NCBI GenBank assembly: GCA_050013075.1
Contig: JBEKFZ010000071.1
Coordinates: 1 to 21,588, forward strand
From: JBEKIK01 sp050013075
Lineage (GTDB): Bacteria; Planctomycetota; Planctomycetia; Pirellulales; Thermoguttaceae
Length of the DNA: 21,588 nt
Reading direction: 5' to 3'
The notes below the pieces were generated by a model, which worked only from the letters and a program-made list of their open reading frames with translations, was not told the DNA's origin and ran no database searches. Shown in pieces: positions 1-6,875 of the stretch; positions within the stretch are counted from its first letter, which is position 1, and each line of letters begins with the position of its first letter. Position numbers and translations under genes: made by a program.

Positions 1-111
1 GACCGGCCCAAGTTCGATTGTCTCGGTTCCCATGAGTACCAGCCCATTTCTGAAAAATGACGTTCCCGGTGATTCTACCAAGCACTGGAAATGCTGCAAG
101 CAGGCAAACTG
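1..111. other. Left-edge stretch, possible tail of an upstream gene
   Basis: No complete gene fits here. On the + strand frame 1 is open from the window edge to a TGA at 58-60 and would give a 19-residue C-terminal tail ending in ISEK. Frame 2 is also open, to about 197, so the coding frame cannot be decided from so little sequence. The stretch after position 60 leads into the promoter of the following cyclase gene. Confidence 0.2.
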
Positions 112-120
112 TGGTACAAT
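112..120 (+). promoter_or_regulatory. Extended -10 promoter candidate for the GGDEF gene
   Basis: TGGTACAAT reads as an extended -10 element (TGn followed by TACAAT, 5 of 6 matches to TATAAT). It lies about 50 nt before the preferred ATG of the cyclase gene. No good -35 hexamer sits 17 nt upstream (TGCTGC at 92-97), which is tolerated by extended -10 promoters. Evidence is sequence match only. Confidence 0.35.
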
Positions 121-130
121 CCTGAATCAT

Positions 131-157
131 AAAACCGCTTGCGGCTTCGCGAACATA
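131..157 (-). repeat. Partial copy of the intergenic hairpin repeat in the GGDEF leader
   Basis: The segment contains AAAACCGCTTGCGG and then TTCGCGAACATA. Read on the minus strand it matches the end of the repeat module at 2754-2785 (TATGTTC, CGCGAA, then a CCGC/GCGG hairpin and a T-run). The hairpin falls between the putative -10 and the ATG, so it would form in the 5' leader of the cyclase mRNA. The rest of the module (the GTGGGCAGT palindrome) is absent here. Confidence 0.55.
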
Positions 158-168
158 ATCCGAAGTTT

Positions 169-1002
169 ATGCTTATCAAACCCCCTGAATCCGTGAAAAT
201 CTTACTGCTGGCCGAAACAGCGGAAAATGTCCGGCTCTGGACGGAAATGCTCGGTCCGATATCAGCTTGTATTTGGCTCGATTCCGCCTCCATCCCGCAA
301 GATCAGAAGCCCGAAGTAATAATCACCGACGGAACCCCCATGTTCGAGGGAGACTACGGCGTGATCCGCATCGGCAGCGACGCCCCGGCCGACGTAAATT
401 TACCCAACCGGCCGAGTCCCCGGGAATTGCAATTGGCCTGCCGTCTATTGGCTGAAATCGTGCGCCTGCGACGCCGGGAACTCTCCTTCACCGAACTCCA
501 ACATCGCTTGTATACCGAGGCCTTTACCGATCCTTTGACCGGACTGCCAAATCGCCGGGCTTGGGATCAAACGCTTCGCGAGCGCCTCGGCGCGGCAACC
601 GATTCCCGCTGCCTTTGCCTGGCGATTTTCGACCTGGATCATTTCAAGCAAGTAAACGACGCCTTTGGCCATGCGGCCGGCGACGAAGTCTTAAAATCCG
701 TCGCCTCGGCTATATGCGAGAACCTGCGCCAAGGCGACTTTGTGGCCCGAATCGGCGGCGACGAATTCGGACTGCTGATTTGGGTCTCCGATCCCGGCAT
801 TGCCCCGGCCGTGGTCGAACGCGTCCGCACCGCATTGCCCGACCGATTAATCGCTTCAAGGGTCAACCGCGTAACGGCCAGCGCCGGTCTTGCCTGTGCC
901 AGTACCATAATTTTACCCCTGAACCCAGGCACGCTTTTCGCCCAAGCCGACGAAGCCCTCCGCCGCGCAAAACAGGAAGGCCGCGATCGGACGGTTGGGT
1001 AG
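169..1002 (+). CDS. Diguanylate cyclase (GGDEF) with degenerate receiver-like N-terminus
   Basis: The protein (277 aa) should make cyclic di-GMP from two GTP in the cytoplasm. The catalytic domain starts near residue 121 (DPLTGLPNRR), has the FDLDHFKQVND metal/nucleotide segment at 154-164 and an intact GGDEF at 196-200. An RxxD inhibitory site (R187-D190) lies five residues before GGDEF, so product feedback is expected. Residues 9-100 look like a degenerate response-regulator fold: a beta strand ILLLAE, then VIITDG with D54, but without the usual acidic pair after strand 1, so it may not be phosphorylated. No transmembrane segment is visible. ATG 169 is preferred; an in-frame TTG at 139 would add ten residues that lie in a repeat element. 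Transcription probably starts after the extended -10 at 112-120 and ends at the hairpin at 1084-1104. Confidence 0.9.
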   Translation: MLIKPPESVKILLLAETAENVRLWTEMLGPISACIWLDSASIPQDQKPEVIITDGTPMFEGDYGVIRIGSDAPADVNLPNRPSPRELQLACRLLAEIVRLRRRELSFTELQHRLYTEAFTDPLTGLPNRRAWDQTLRERLGAATDSRCLCLAIFDLDHFKQVNDAFGHAAGDEVLKSVASAICENLRQGDFVARIGGDEFGLLIWVSDPGIAPAVVERVRTALPDRLIASRVNRVTASAGLACASTIILPLNPGTLFAQADEALRRAKQEGRDRTVG

Positions 1003-1026
1003 GCAAGGGAATAGGGGATAGGTGGT

Positions 1027-1077
1027 TAGGAAATTAATTTAGGGGTGGGCAGTTTACTGCCCACTTTACGAAATGTT
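1027..1077 (+). repeat. Palindromic repeat module, copy 1
   Basis: This ~51-nt stretch is nearly identical to the reverse complement of 2780-2829, with one substitution and one single-base indel. Its core is the hairpin GTGGGCAGT / ACTGCCCAC at 1045-1064 with a two-base spacer. It lies 25 nt after the stop codon of the cyclase gene and just before a terminator-like hairpin. The two copies flank the ABC permease gene in inverted orientation. It may be a mobile REP-type element or a shared 3'-end element; the sequence alone does not say which. Confidence 0.85.
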
Positions 1078-1083
1078 AGTTGC

Positions 1084-1104
1084 AAAACCAGAAGCGGTTT
1101 TTTT
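1084..1104 (+). terminator. Terminator candidate after the GGDEF gene
   Basis: AAAACC (1084-1089) pairs with GGTTTT (1096-1101) around the loop AGAAGC, and the T-run continues to 1104. The stem is short and AT-rich. It lies between the convergent cyclase (+) and permease (-) genes and touches the permease stop codon, so it may also slow transcription coming the other way. Confidence 0.45.
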
Positions 1105-2729
1105 CAACCTTCCGCGCTTACCCTCCAGCGGGCGTTGAACAATTCCACGATCGACAACAACATCCCCAAGTTCAACACCCCGTAAAGTGCCAGGTATCCG
1201 AAGAATACCGTCCAATTGGCCGAGACGGCCGCTTCGGGAAAGTGCAACGGCAGACTGAACGCGGCGGCAAAGGGGCTGGTAAAGGTGAATTTGCCAACCC
1301 AAAATGTGAAGGCGGATTCAGAATATTTCAGCCGTGCAAAGCCTTCCACGGCCAAGGGCGCGGCATACAACAATATAATCACAATGTAAGCCGTCATCAT
1401 TGCCGTTGTGGTCTTGCGCATCAGCACCGAGCAGAACATGGCCAAAGTAGTGGTCGTCAGGCAGCTCATAATCACCACAGCCATGTAGCCCAGCATGGAA
1501 AACGTGCTGCGCCAATAGGTTCCGGGCGGCAAGACCCATGCCAACAACAGCGGCCAGGCCACAAAGGCCGTCAGCACCGTCGAAACCCGCAGGCTGGATA
1601 GCATCTTACCCCAAAGAATTTCCCAGGGCGAAAGCGTGGTCGTTAGCAGCAGTTCCATTGTCTGCCGTTCGCGTTCGCTGGTGATGCTGCCCGCCGCAAA
1701 CACCGGACCGACCAACACATTGAACAACAGAACGTAACAAGCGTACCAGGGGATCCACTCCGGCTTGATAAAACAGCACGCGGCCATCAACGGCAGGGCC
1801 AGGAACATGCTCAATTGGATCACCAGCCGCAACATCAGCGTGCCTTGGCCGAACAACTCGCTCCGCATTTCCTTGTCGTAGACCGGATTAAGATTGTCCT
1901 TCATCACTCCGGTCCGCTTGGGCGGAGCGAACAGCTTGTCCGGAAACTGGTTGCTGCGGATTATCATCCCCACCGCGGTTTTTTGTTCCAAGTCGGGATC
2001 CACTACCTCTTTGGCCTCGGCCCCGATGTCGGGCGGGTGCAGCAACCGCCGGCTGGTCTTGTAAAACAACACCCCGCAGATGGCAATGCAACCGGCCGGA
2101 AAAAATACCGTCAAAAGCATCAACCTAAACGCCCCCGCCTCTTGGAAAAGCCGATAAACCATCACCCCTAAAATAACCATCGGCAAAATAATCAAGTACG
2201 AAACCACCAAGGCCGCCAAAGTCCGCGTGAAGTAACTGCTGGCCGTCAGGCAGATCATCCCGAAGGTAATCACCGACATGGCCATGGCAAGGTACGTGGC
2301 CATGACCTCATACGGAGACACGCCGCCCAGCGGCAGACAAAGCATCACTATCGGCAACGATGCGATGACCAAGACGGCCAAGTGGCATAAGGCCGCCGCC
2401 AGTTTGCCGATCACTATGGCCTGCGGCCGCATCGGACTGGACAGCAGCATTTCGTACGTCTGCCGTTCTTTTTCCCCGCTGATCGATCCGGCCGCGAAAC
2501 TCGGCACCATCAGCGACATCAGCACGTATTGCCCCAAAAAGAACCAGTTGACCAATTGCCGGGCTTCTTCCGGACTCTGCGTCAAGTCCAAGCGTTGATC
2601 CCTCGGCCAGGCAAAAAAAACCACCGCGCCCAGTAACGCCACGTATGCAAACAGCAGCATGAACGCCCGCCTCATCCGCAGATTCACCAACAATTCGCGC
2701 TGTAGTACGGGATTTTCGAGAATATACAT
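1104..2729 (-). CDS. ABC-2 type transporter permease with two homologous halves
   Basis: This 541-aa polytopic inner-membrane protein resembles ABC-2/GldF-type permeases. Two halves repeat the same plan: an NPVxxxE segment (ENPVLQRE at 5-12; LNPVYDKE at 280-287), hydrophobic helices, and the loop AAGSISGEKERQTYEMLL (79-96) mirrored by AAGSITSERERQTMELLL (345-362). This loop with ExERQ is characteristic of the family and is expected to contact the ATPase. A hydrophilic linker spans about residues 225-285. The substrate is unknown. No ATP-binding subunit is encoded next to it in the window, so it must use one encoded elsewhere. The start codon ATG at 2729 has no clear SD. The gene is flanked by inverted copies of the palindromic repeat. 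Confidence 0.88.
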   Translation of the reverse strand: MYILENPVLQRELLVNLRMRRAFMLLFAYVALLGAVVFFAWPRDQRLDLTQSPEEARQLVNWFFLGQYVLMSLMVPSFAAGSISGEKERQTYEMLLSSPMRPQAIVIGKLAAALCHLAVLVIASLPIVMLCLPLGGVSPYEVMATYLAMAMSVITFGMICLTASSYFTRTLAALVVSYLIILPMVILGVMVYRLFQEAGAFRLMLLTVFFPAGCIAICGVLFYKTSRRLLHPPDIGAEAKEVVDPDLEQKTAVGMIIRSNQFPDKLFAPPKRTGVMKDNLNPVYDKEMRSELFGQGTLMLRLVIQLSMFLALPLMAACCFIKPEWIPWYACYVLLFNVLVGPVFAAGSITSERERQTMELLLTTTLSPWEILWGKMLSSLRVSTVLTAFVAWPLLLAWVLPPGTYWRSTFSMLGYMAVVIMSCLTTTTLAMFCSVLMRKTTTAMMTAYIVIILLYAAPLAVEGFARLKYSESAFTFWVGKFTFTSPFAAAFSLPLHFPEAAVSANWTVFFGYLALYGVLNLGMLLSIVELFNARWRVSAEG

Positions 2730-2732
2730 TTC

Positions 2733-2748
2733 AAGGATGAAGGATGAA
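2733..2748 (+). repeat. AAGGATGAAGGATGAA repeat, copy 1
   Basis: AAGGATGAAGGATGAA occurs here and again, identical over 16 nt and in the same orientation, at 10370-10385. Each copy is beside an intergenic hairpin. Here it lies between the permease start codon and the comM terminator. Confidence 0.7.
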
Positions 2749-2753
2749 GAATG

Positions 2754-2772
2754 AAAAAACCGCTTGCGGTTT
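2754..2772 (-). terminator. Terminator candidate after comM
   Basis: On the minus strand AAACCGC pairs with GCGGTTT around AA, and the 3' arm runs into six Ts. It lies about 75 nt downstream of the comM stop codon, after the palindromic repeat module, and before the permease gene on the same strand, so it would separate the two transcripts. Confidence 0.55.
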
Positions 2773-2779
2773 CGCGAAG

Positions 2780-2829
2780 AACATATCGTAAAGTGGGCAG
2801 TAAACTGCCCACCCCTAAATAATTTCCTA
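2780..2829 (-). repeat. Palindromic repeat module, copy 2
   Basis: This is the reverse-complement partner of 1027-1077. The hairpin GTGGGCAGT / ACTGCCCAC is at 2793-2812. On the minus strand it begins just after the comM stop codon and is followed by the CCGC/GCGG terminator hairpin, the same order as in copy 1 after the cyclase gene. The similarity continues weakly on both sides (GGGA/ATAGG-rich on one side, AAACC...GCGGTTTTTT on the other). Confidence 0.85.
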
Positions 2830-2846
2830 TTCCCTGTCCCCTGCTC

Positions 2847-4385
2847 TTACGTCCAAAGTTGCCGATCCAACATGCGGTAATTAATGGCCTCGTTCAAGTG
2901 CATCGGTTTGATATTTTCGCTTTGGTCTAAATCCGCGATGGTGCGGGCGACGCGGAGGATTTTGTCGTGTGCCCGGGCGGATAGGCCCAGTTCGGTCATC
3001 GACGATTTCAACAGGTCCAGGCTTTCTTCGTCCAGCTTGCAGAACTGCCGGGTTTGGCGATGACTCATGTCGGCGTTGTAACGAATCGCGCTGCCGTTGA
3101 ATCGCGCATTTTGCGCGGCTCGGGCGACGATCACCTGGGCGCGAATCGTTGCGCTCGACGTGCCGGGCGTTCCGCCGGATAGATCTTTAAAGGCCACAGA
3201 CGGCACTTCGATGTGGATGTCGATGCGGTCCAACAGTGGCCCTGAAATTTTACTCATGTATCGCTCGATCTGCGGCGGCGTGCAGTGGCAATTCCTCCGC
3301 GAGTCGCCCCGATATCCGCACGGGCATGGATTAAGCGCGGCAATGAGCATGAAATTCGCCGGAAAAGTGGTGCTCGTCAGTGCTCGGGCTATGGTCACAG
3401 TGCCGTCTTCCAGCGGTTGACGCAGGACTTCCAGCGTTTGCCGGTTGAACTCGGGCAGTTCGTCGAGGAACAAGACGCCGTTGTGGGCCAGCGAGATTTC
3501 GCCGGGCGTGGGCGTTGATCCGCCGCCCACCAGGCCCGCATTGCTGATGGTATGATGCGGAGAGCGGAACGGACGCACGGCCAACAGCGGTTGACCGGGT
3601 TTTAGCCGCCCAACGGCGCTGTAGATCCGCGTGGTCTCGATAGATTCGCCGGGCATAAGATCGGGCAGGATGGTGGGCATGCGCTTGGCAAGCATGGTCT
3701 TGCCCGAGCCGGGCGGACCGATCATCAGAATGTTATGCCCGCCCGCCGCCGCGATCGTGAGCGCTCGTTTGGCCATCTCCTGGCCGCGTACGTCGGAGAA
3801 ATCCGAGTCATAAGTCGAATATGTGCGGAACAGGTCATCCAAGCGCGACGGGCAGGGATCGATCTCGATTTCGCCCGAAAGAAACGCCACGGCCTGCGCA
3901 AGACTGGAAATCGGTATGACCTCGATGCCTTCGACCACCGCGGCCTCGGCCGCGCTATCGGCGGGCACCAACATGCCGCGGAGTCCTTCCTCCTTGACCG
4001 CGGCCAGGGCCATCGACAGCGCTCCTTTAGCCGGTCGCGTGTTGCCGTCCAGGGCCAATTCGCCCACCACGGCGTATTGCTTTAAAAGCTCGGCTGCTAT
4101 CTGCCCGCTGCCCGCTAGAATTCCCAGTGCGATGGGCAAATCGAACGAGGCCGCCTCCTTGGGCAGATCGGCCGGGGCCAAGTTGATAACCACGCGATTT
4201 TGCGGGCGTTGAAAACCCGAGTTTACAATCGCCCGCTCCACCCGATGCGTACTCTCTTTCACCGCCTGCTCAGGCAAACCAACGAGAATCATCTTCGGCA
4301 ATCCCGCCGGCGATACATCCACCTCGACCTCGACCGGCAGCGCATCGATTCCCACGAGCGTGAAGGTTTTTAGCTTGGCGAGCAT
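2847..4385 (-). CDS. comM: ComM/YifB family Mg-chelatase-like AAA+ ATPase
   Basis: The 512-aa protein matches the ComM/YifB family in length and layout. An N-terminal Lon-like fold covers roughly residues 1-170. The AAA+ core has Walker A GPPGSGKT (223-230), the RSPHHT motif (274-279), Walker B GVLFLDELPEF (303-313) and a cysteine cluster NPCPCGY...CHC (352-368) typical of the family. The LLDRIDIHIEV arginine-finger region follows at 384-394, and the Mg-chelatase C-terminal helical domain ends the protein. In naturally competent bacteria ComM is a hexameric helicase that extends branch migration during integration of donor DNA; a role here is inferred. ATG 4385 fits the family N-terminus (MLAKLKTFTLVGI). 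An upstream in-frame ATG at 4439 would add 18 atypical residues. No convincing SD is seen. Confidence 0.93.
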   Translation of the reverse strand: MLAKLKTFTLVGIDALPVEVEVDVSPAGLPKMILVGLPEQAVKESTHRVERAIVNSGFQRPQNRVVINLAPADLPKEAASFDLPIALGILAGSGQIAAELLKQYAVVGELALDGNTRPAKGALSMALAAVKEEGLRGMLVPADSAAEAAVVEGIEVIPISSLAQAVAFLSGEIEIDPCPSRLDDLFRTYSTYDSDFSDVRGQEMAKRALTIAAAGGHNILMIGPPGSGKTMLAKRMPTILPDLMPGESIETTRIYSAVGRLKPGQPLLAVRPFRSPHHTISNAGLVGGGSTPTPGEISLAHNGVLFLDELPEFNRQTLEVLRQPLEDGTVTIARALTSTTFPANFMLIAALNPCPCGYRGDSRRNCHCTPPQIERYMSKISGPLLDRIDIHIEVPSVAFKDLSGGTPGTSSATIRAQVIVARAAQNARFNGSAIRYNADMSHRQTRQFCKLDEESLDLLKSSMTELGLSARAHDKILRVARTIADLDQSENIKPMHLNEAINYRMLDRQLWT

Positions 4386-4520
4386 GGGAATTAATAAAAA
4401 ATGGAAGATTGAAAAGAATACCCCCAAATTGTGGCACAAAAACTAATTGCCGACAAGAGGGGCAAGAGTCGAGAGTATTACTATTTTGGTCGAGCGAATA
4501 GTTTCGTTTTATCGGGTGTT

Positions 4521-4553
4521 TATTGACCAAAAGGCTATATTCCCATGTCAATA
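4521..4553. promoter_or_regulatory. Inverted repeat TATTGAC...GTCAATA between divergent genes
   Basis: TATTGAC (4521-4527) and GTCAATA (4547-4553) form a perfect 7-bp inverted repeat with a 19-nt AT-rich centre. It lies in the 286-bp region between comM (-) and the ATPase gene (+). It could be an operator, or two outward-lying -35-like boxes (TTGACC on +, TTGACA on -), but neither box has a well-spaced -10. Confidence 0.3.
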
Positions 4554-4617
4554 ATCTTCACAAAAGACGTGTTTTCTTGGTCGCAATAGCATTTATAGTG
4601 ACTTTTCCGCACTATTC

Positions 4618-4647
4618 TTGCGTAAACACGCCGATAAATGCTATATT
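4618..4647 (+). promoter_or_regulatory. Promoter candidate for the defence pair
   Basis: TTGCGT (4618-4623), an 18-nt spacer and TATATT (4642-4647, 5 of 6 to TATAAT) would start a transcript near 4654, giving a short leader with the SD AGAGG at 4658-4662. The -35 match is weak. Confidence 0.35.
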
Positions 4648-4671
4648 AGAGAAGACAAGAGGAAAATAGCC

Positions 4672-5967
4672 ATGCTCATCGAATTTCGGGTTGAAAACCA
4701 TCGTTCCCTGCGAGACGAGCAAGTATTGACAATGGAGGCCGGCCGCATCGGCAACGAATCCGATCCGCGACCGCGACAGATTCCCGGCCATTTAGAGAGT
4801 CTCTTGACAGTCGCTGGTCTTTACGGTGCGAATGCCAGCGGAAAAAGTAATGTCTTGGCCGCCTTGGCATTTATGTGTGAAGCCGTTGTAATGTCTCATC
4901 GTTTTTGGTCGCCCGATGAGGGGGAGCCTCGCGAGCCGTTTGTGCCACGCGACCCATTTGCTTGGGGATCAAAGAGAAAAGATCCTTCATTATTTGAGGT
5001 GACATTTCTTCTCGACAGCGTTCAATTCCAATATGGCTTTAAAGCGTCTGATGAGTGCTTTTTGGAGGAATGGCTTTACGCTTGGCCAAATGGGAAAAAA
5101 CAAGTTTGGTATGAGCGAGATAACAATACATTCAAATTCGGAGAAAACCTGAAAGGCGAAAATAAGCTCATCGAGGAGGTCACTCGACCGAATGCGTTGT
5201 TTCTTTCAGCAGCCGCGCAGCACAAGCACCCACAACTTGCATCAATCTTCTCGTGGTTCCGATCATTTCAAGCGATTAACTTATCAAGAACTCGCTATCG
5301 CTCTCTTCCATTCTGGATGTCATCTGAAATTGCTCTGGCCCGATTGTTTGATGAAGATACAGAACAGCAGCAGACATTGTCTCCGATGGAGGAATTATCC
5401 AAACCAATCAGAGAACGTTTTCGCAATTTGTTGAAGAAAGCGGATGACAGCATTGTTGATTTGCGGGTTGAAGGCAGTAAGCCAGACGATAAACGACGCC
5501 GAATTGGTCCAATTTTCTTTTTAAAACACCAAAGCGAGTCGGAAGATGCATGGTTGCCGCTAAAAGAAGAATCGCATGGGACGCAAACTATGTTTCATAT
5601 AGCTTTGCCTATCTTGGAGGTTCTGCAAGAAGGCGGCATTATTCTAGTCGATGAGTTGGAACGTAGTTTGCATCCATCGCTCGCTCGGCAAATCGTTCTC
5701 CAGTTTAACGATCCAGCCGCCAATCCGAAAAATGCACAGATCATTTTCACGACGCATGATACGAATCTTCTGGGAACGACAGTCGGCGAGCCGGCATTGA
5801 GGCGTGATCAAGTTTGGCTGACGGAAAAAGACCCCGAGGGGGCGACGGTGCTATATCCGTTGACCGACTACAAGCCTCGCAAGGCTGAAAATCTCGAACG
5901 CGGCTATCTCCAAGGCCGCTACGGCGCGATTCCGTTTCTCGGCGATTTTTTAGTGGTGGGGGAGTAA
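4672..5967 (+). CDS. ABC-type AAA ATPase, RloA/AbiLi-like (COG1106)
   Basis: This 431-aa soluble protein is an ABC/SMC-like ATPase of the AAA15 type. It opens with MLIEFRVENHRSLRD, has Walker A GANASGKSN (52-60), an ABC-signature-like SHGTQ (301-305), Walker B GIILVDELE (322-330) followed by HPSL, and the switch segment FTTHDTNLL (359-367) with H362. It ends with RYGAIPFLGDF, common in this family. The middle (about 75-290) is a variable insertion that probably senses or binds a partner. Proteins of this type act with RloB/AbiLii in the AbiL phage abortive-infection system and with a Toprim effector in PARIS. The rloB-like gene follows after 5 nt. ATG 4672 has a good SD (AGAGG, 9-nt spacing); an in-frame ATG at 4618 lies inside the promoter candidate. 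The gene is more AT-rich than its neighbours, suggesting acquisition by transfer. Confidence 0.88.
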   Translation: MLIEFRVENHRSLRDEQVLTMEAGRIGNESDPRPRQIPGHLESLLTVAGLYGANASGKSNVLAALAFMCEAVVMSHRFWSPDEGEPREPFVPRDPFAWGSKRKDPSLFEVTFLLDSVQFQYGFKASDECFLEEWLYAWPNGKKQVWYERDNNTFKFGENLKGENKLIEEVTRPNALFLSAAAQHKHPQLASIFSWFRSFQAINLSRTRYRSLPFWMSSEIALARLFDEDTEQQQTLSPMEELSKPIRERFRNLLKKADDSIVDLRVEGSKPDDKRRRIGPIFFLKHQSESEDAWLPLKEESHGTQTMFHIALPILEVLQEGGIILVDELERSLHPSLARQIVLQFNDPAANPKNAQIIFTTHDTNLLGTTVGEPALRRDQVWLTEKDPEGATVLYPLTDYKPRKAENLERGYLQGRYGAIPFLGDFLVVGE

Positions 5968-5972
5968 GCAAC

Positions 5973-6593
5973 ATGGCCAATGCCCGCGACCGTCAGCGCA
6001 GATCAGGACGCCGGCCGCCGTTTCGTGATCCCAAGCCGACTATCTTAGTCGTTAGTGAAGGAGGAGTAACGGAACCGGAATACATGCACGGATTGCAGTA
6101 CACCTGTCACAATCCCAGAGTAACGATTGAAGTGGCTTCCGAGCATGGAGTCCCCAAGACTCTCGTGGAACACGCAAAACGATATAAGGAACAGGCACAA
6201 GCCAAGGCGAATCGGGAAGGTGATGACAATCTCGCTTATGACTCGGTATGGTGTGTTTTCGACACAGATGAACATCCTCGCGTTGGCGAAGCCATGGAGA
6301 TGGCACGAGATAATGACATTTGTTTGGCAATTTCGAATCCGTGTTTTGAACTGTGGTTGCTTCTGCATTTCCGCGATAATCCCGGAGCGCAACTCCGCGA
6401 TAAGATTAATAAGAAGCTAATCAAGCACGTGCCGAATTACGACAAGCACGTTGACTACGTGACATACTCGGCGGGATACCCGCAAGCGGTGGCACGAGCA
6501 AGTAGAATGGATCAAGACGCCGAGAATGCTCATGAGCCTCATCGTAATCCAACGACGGGGGTTTACAAACTCACAGAACTCATCATTGGATAG
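5973..6593 (+). CDS. RloB/AbiLii-like putative Toprim effector
   Basis: This 206-aa protein matches the RloB family (which includes AbiLii). The N-terminal tail is basic (residues 5-18). TILVVSEGGVTEPEYM (23-38) supplies E29 and E34. VWCVFDTDEH (92-101) supplies the D97-x-D99 pair, and SNPCFELWLLLHF (121-133) is the family hallmark. The glutamate followed by DxD is the metal-binding pattern of Toprim nuclease/primase folds, so a nucleic-acid-cutting effector is a reasonable inference; no activity is shown here. It begins 5 nt after the ATPase stop codon and is surely cotranscribed. By analogy with AbiL and PARIS, the ATPase would sense infection and release or activate this effector. No adjacent restriction-modification genes are present, unlike the original rlo loci. 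Confidence 0.87.
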   Translation: MANARDRQRRSGRRPPFRDPKPTILVVSEGGVTEPEYMHGLQYTCHNPRVTIEVASEHGVPKTLVEHAKRYKEQAQAKANREGDDNLAYDSVWCVFDTDEHPRVGEAMEMARDNDICLAISNPCFELWLLLHFRDNPGAQLRDKINKKLIKHVPNYDKHVDYVTYSAGYPQAVARASRMDQDAENAHEPHRNPTTGVYKLTELIIG

Positions 6594-6875
6594 GCTCTAA
6601 ATCTCTATTCCGCAAGCCTTCAGGCGCCGTTTGCGTTGGGCGGTGAATTCCCACCAGGGTTTTGCCGGCCCGCCGTCCATGAATTAAACCATTGCAAATT
6701 CCTCATCTTATTCAATCGTTAAAACTTTCCATCCGTAAAAATCCGCACATTCCGAATAGATCACTTTGCCGACACAATTGATAAAGCCCGAGTTTATACG
6801 CTATTTTACCTGCCGCAAGTTATAAAGGCCGTCTTGGGCAGTTTCCTTAATCGGAAACATATAAGGAATGTGTAA
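6594..6875. other. Intergenic region between defence pair and efflux operon
   Basis: No convincing gene. A 27-codon minus-strand reading frame (6597-6680, ATG to TAG, ending in GIEI) has an in-frame stop just upstream and could be the tail of a lost gene. The right half is AT-rich and should hold the promoter of the efflux operon. A weak candidate is TTGATA (6778-6783) with TATTTT 18 nt later (6802-6807). A second inverted pair TTTATA (6793-6798) / TATAAA (6821-6826) is present. Confidence 0.4.
6842..6868 (+). promoter_or_regulatory. Overlapping leader hairpins that could hide the SD of the channel gene
   Basis: TTCCTTA (6843-6849) can pair with TAAGGAA (6862-6868), which contains the AAGGAA Shine-Dalgarno of the next gene. 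TTTCC (6842-6846) can instead pair with GGAAA (6853-6857). The two pairings share bases and exclude each other, so one would cover and the other expose the ribosome site. This is a structural observation without known ligand or precedent. Confidence 0.3.

Noticed and set aside
6597..6680. 27-codon minus-strand frame downstream of the RloB-like gene
   Set aside because: It has plausible codons but no SD, an in-frame stop three codons upstream and no recognised family; at most a remnant of a lost gene.
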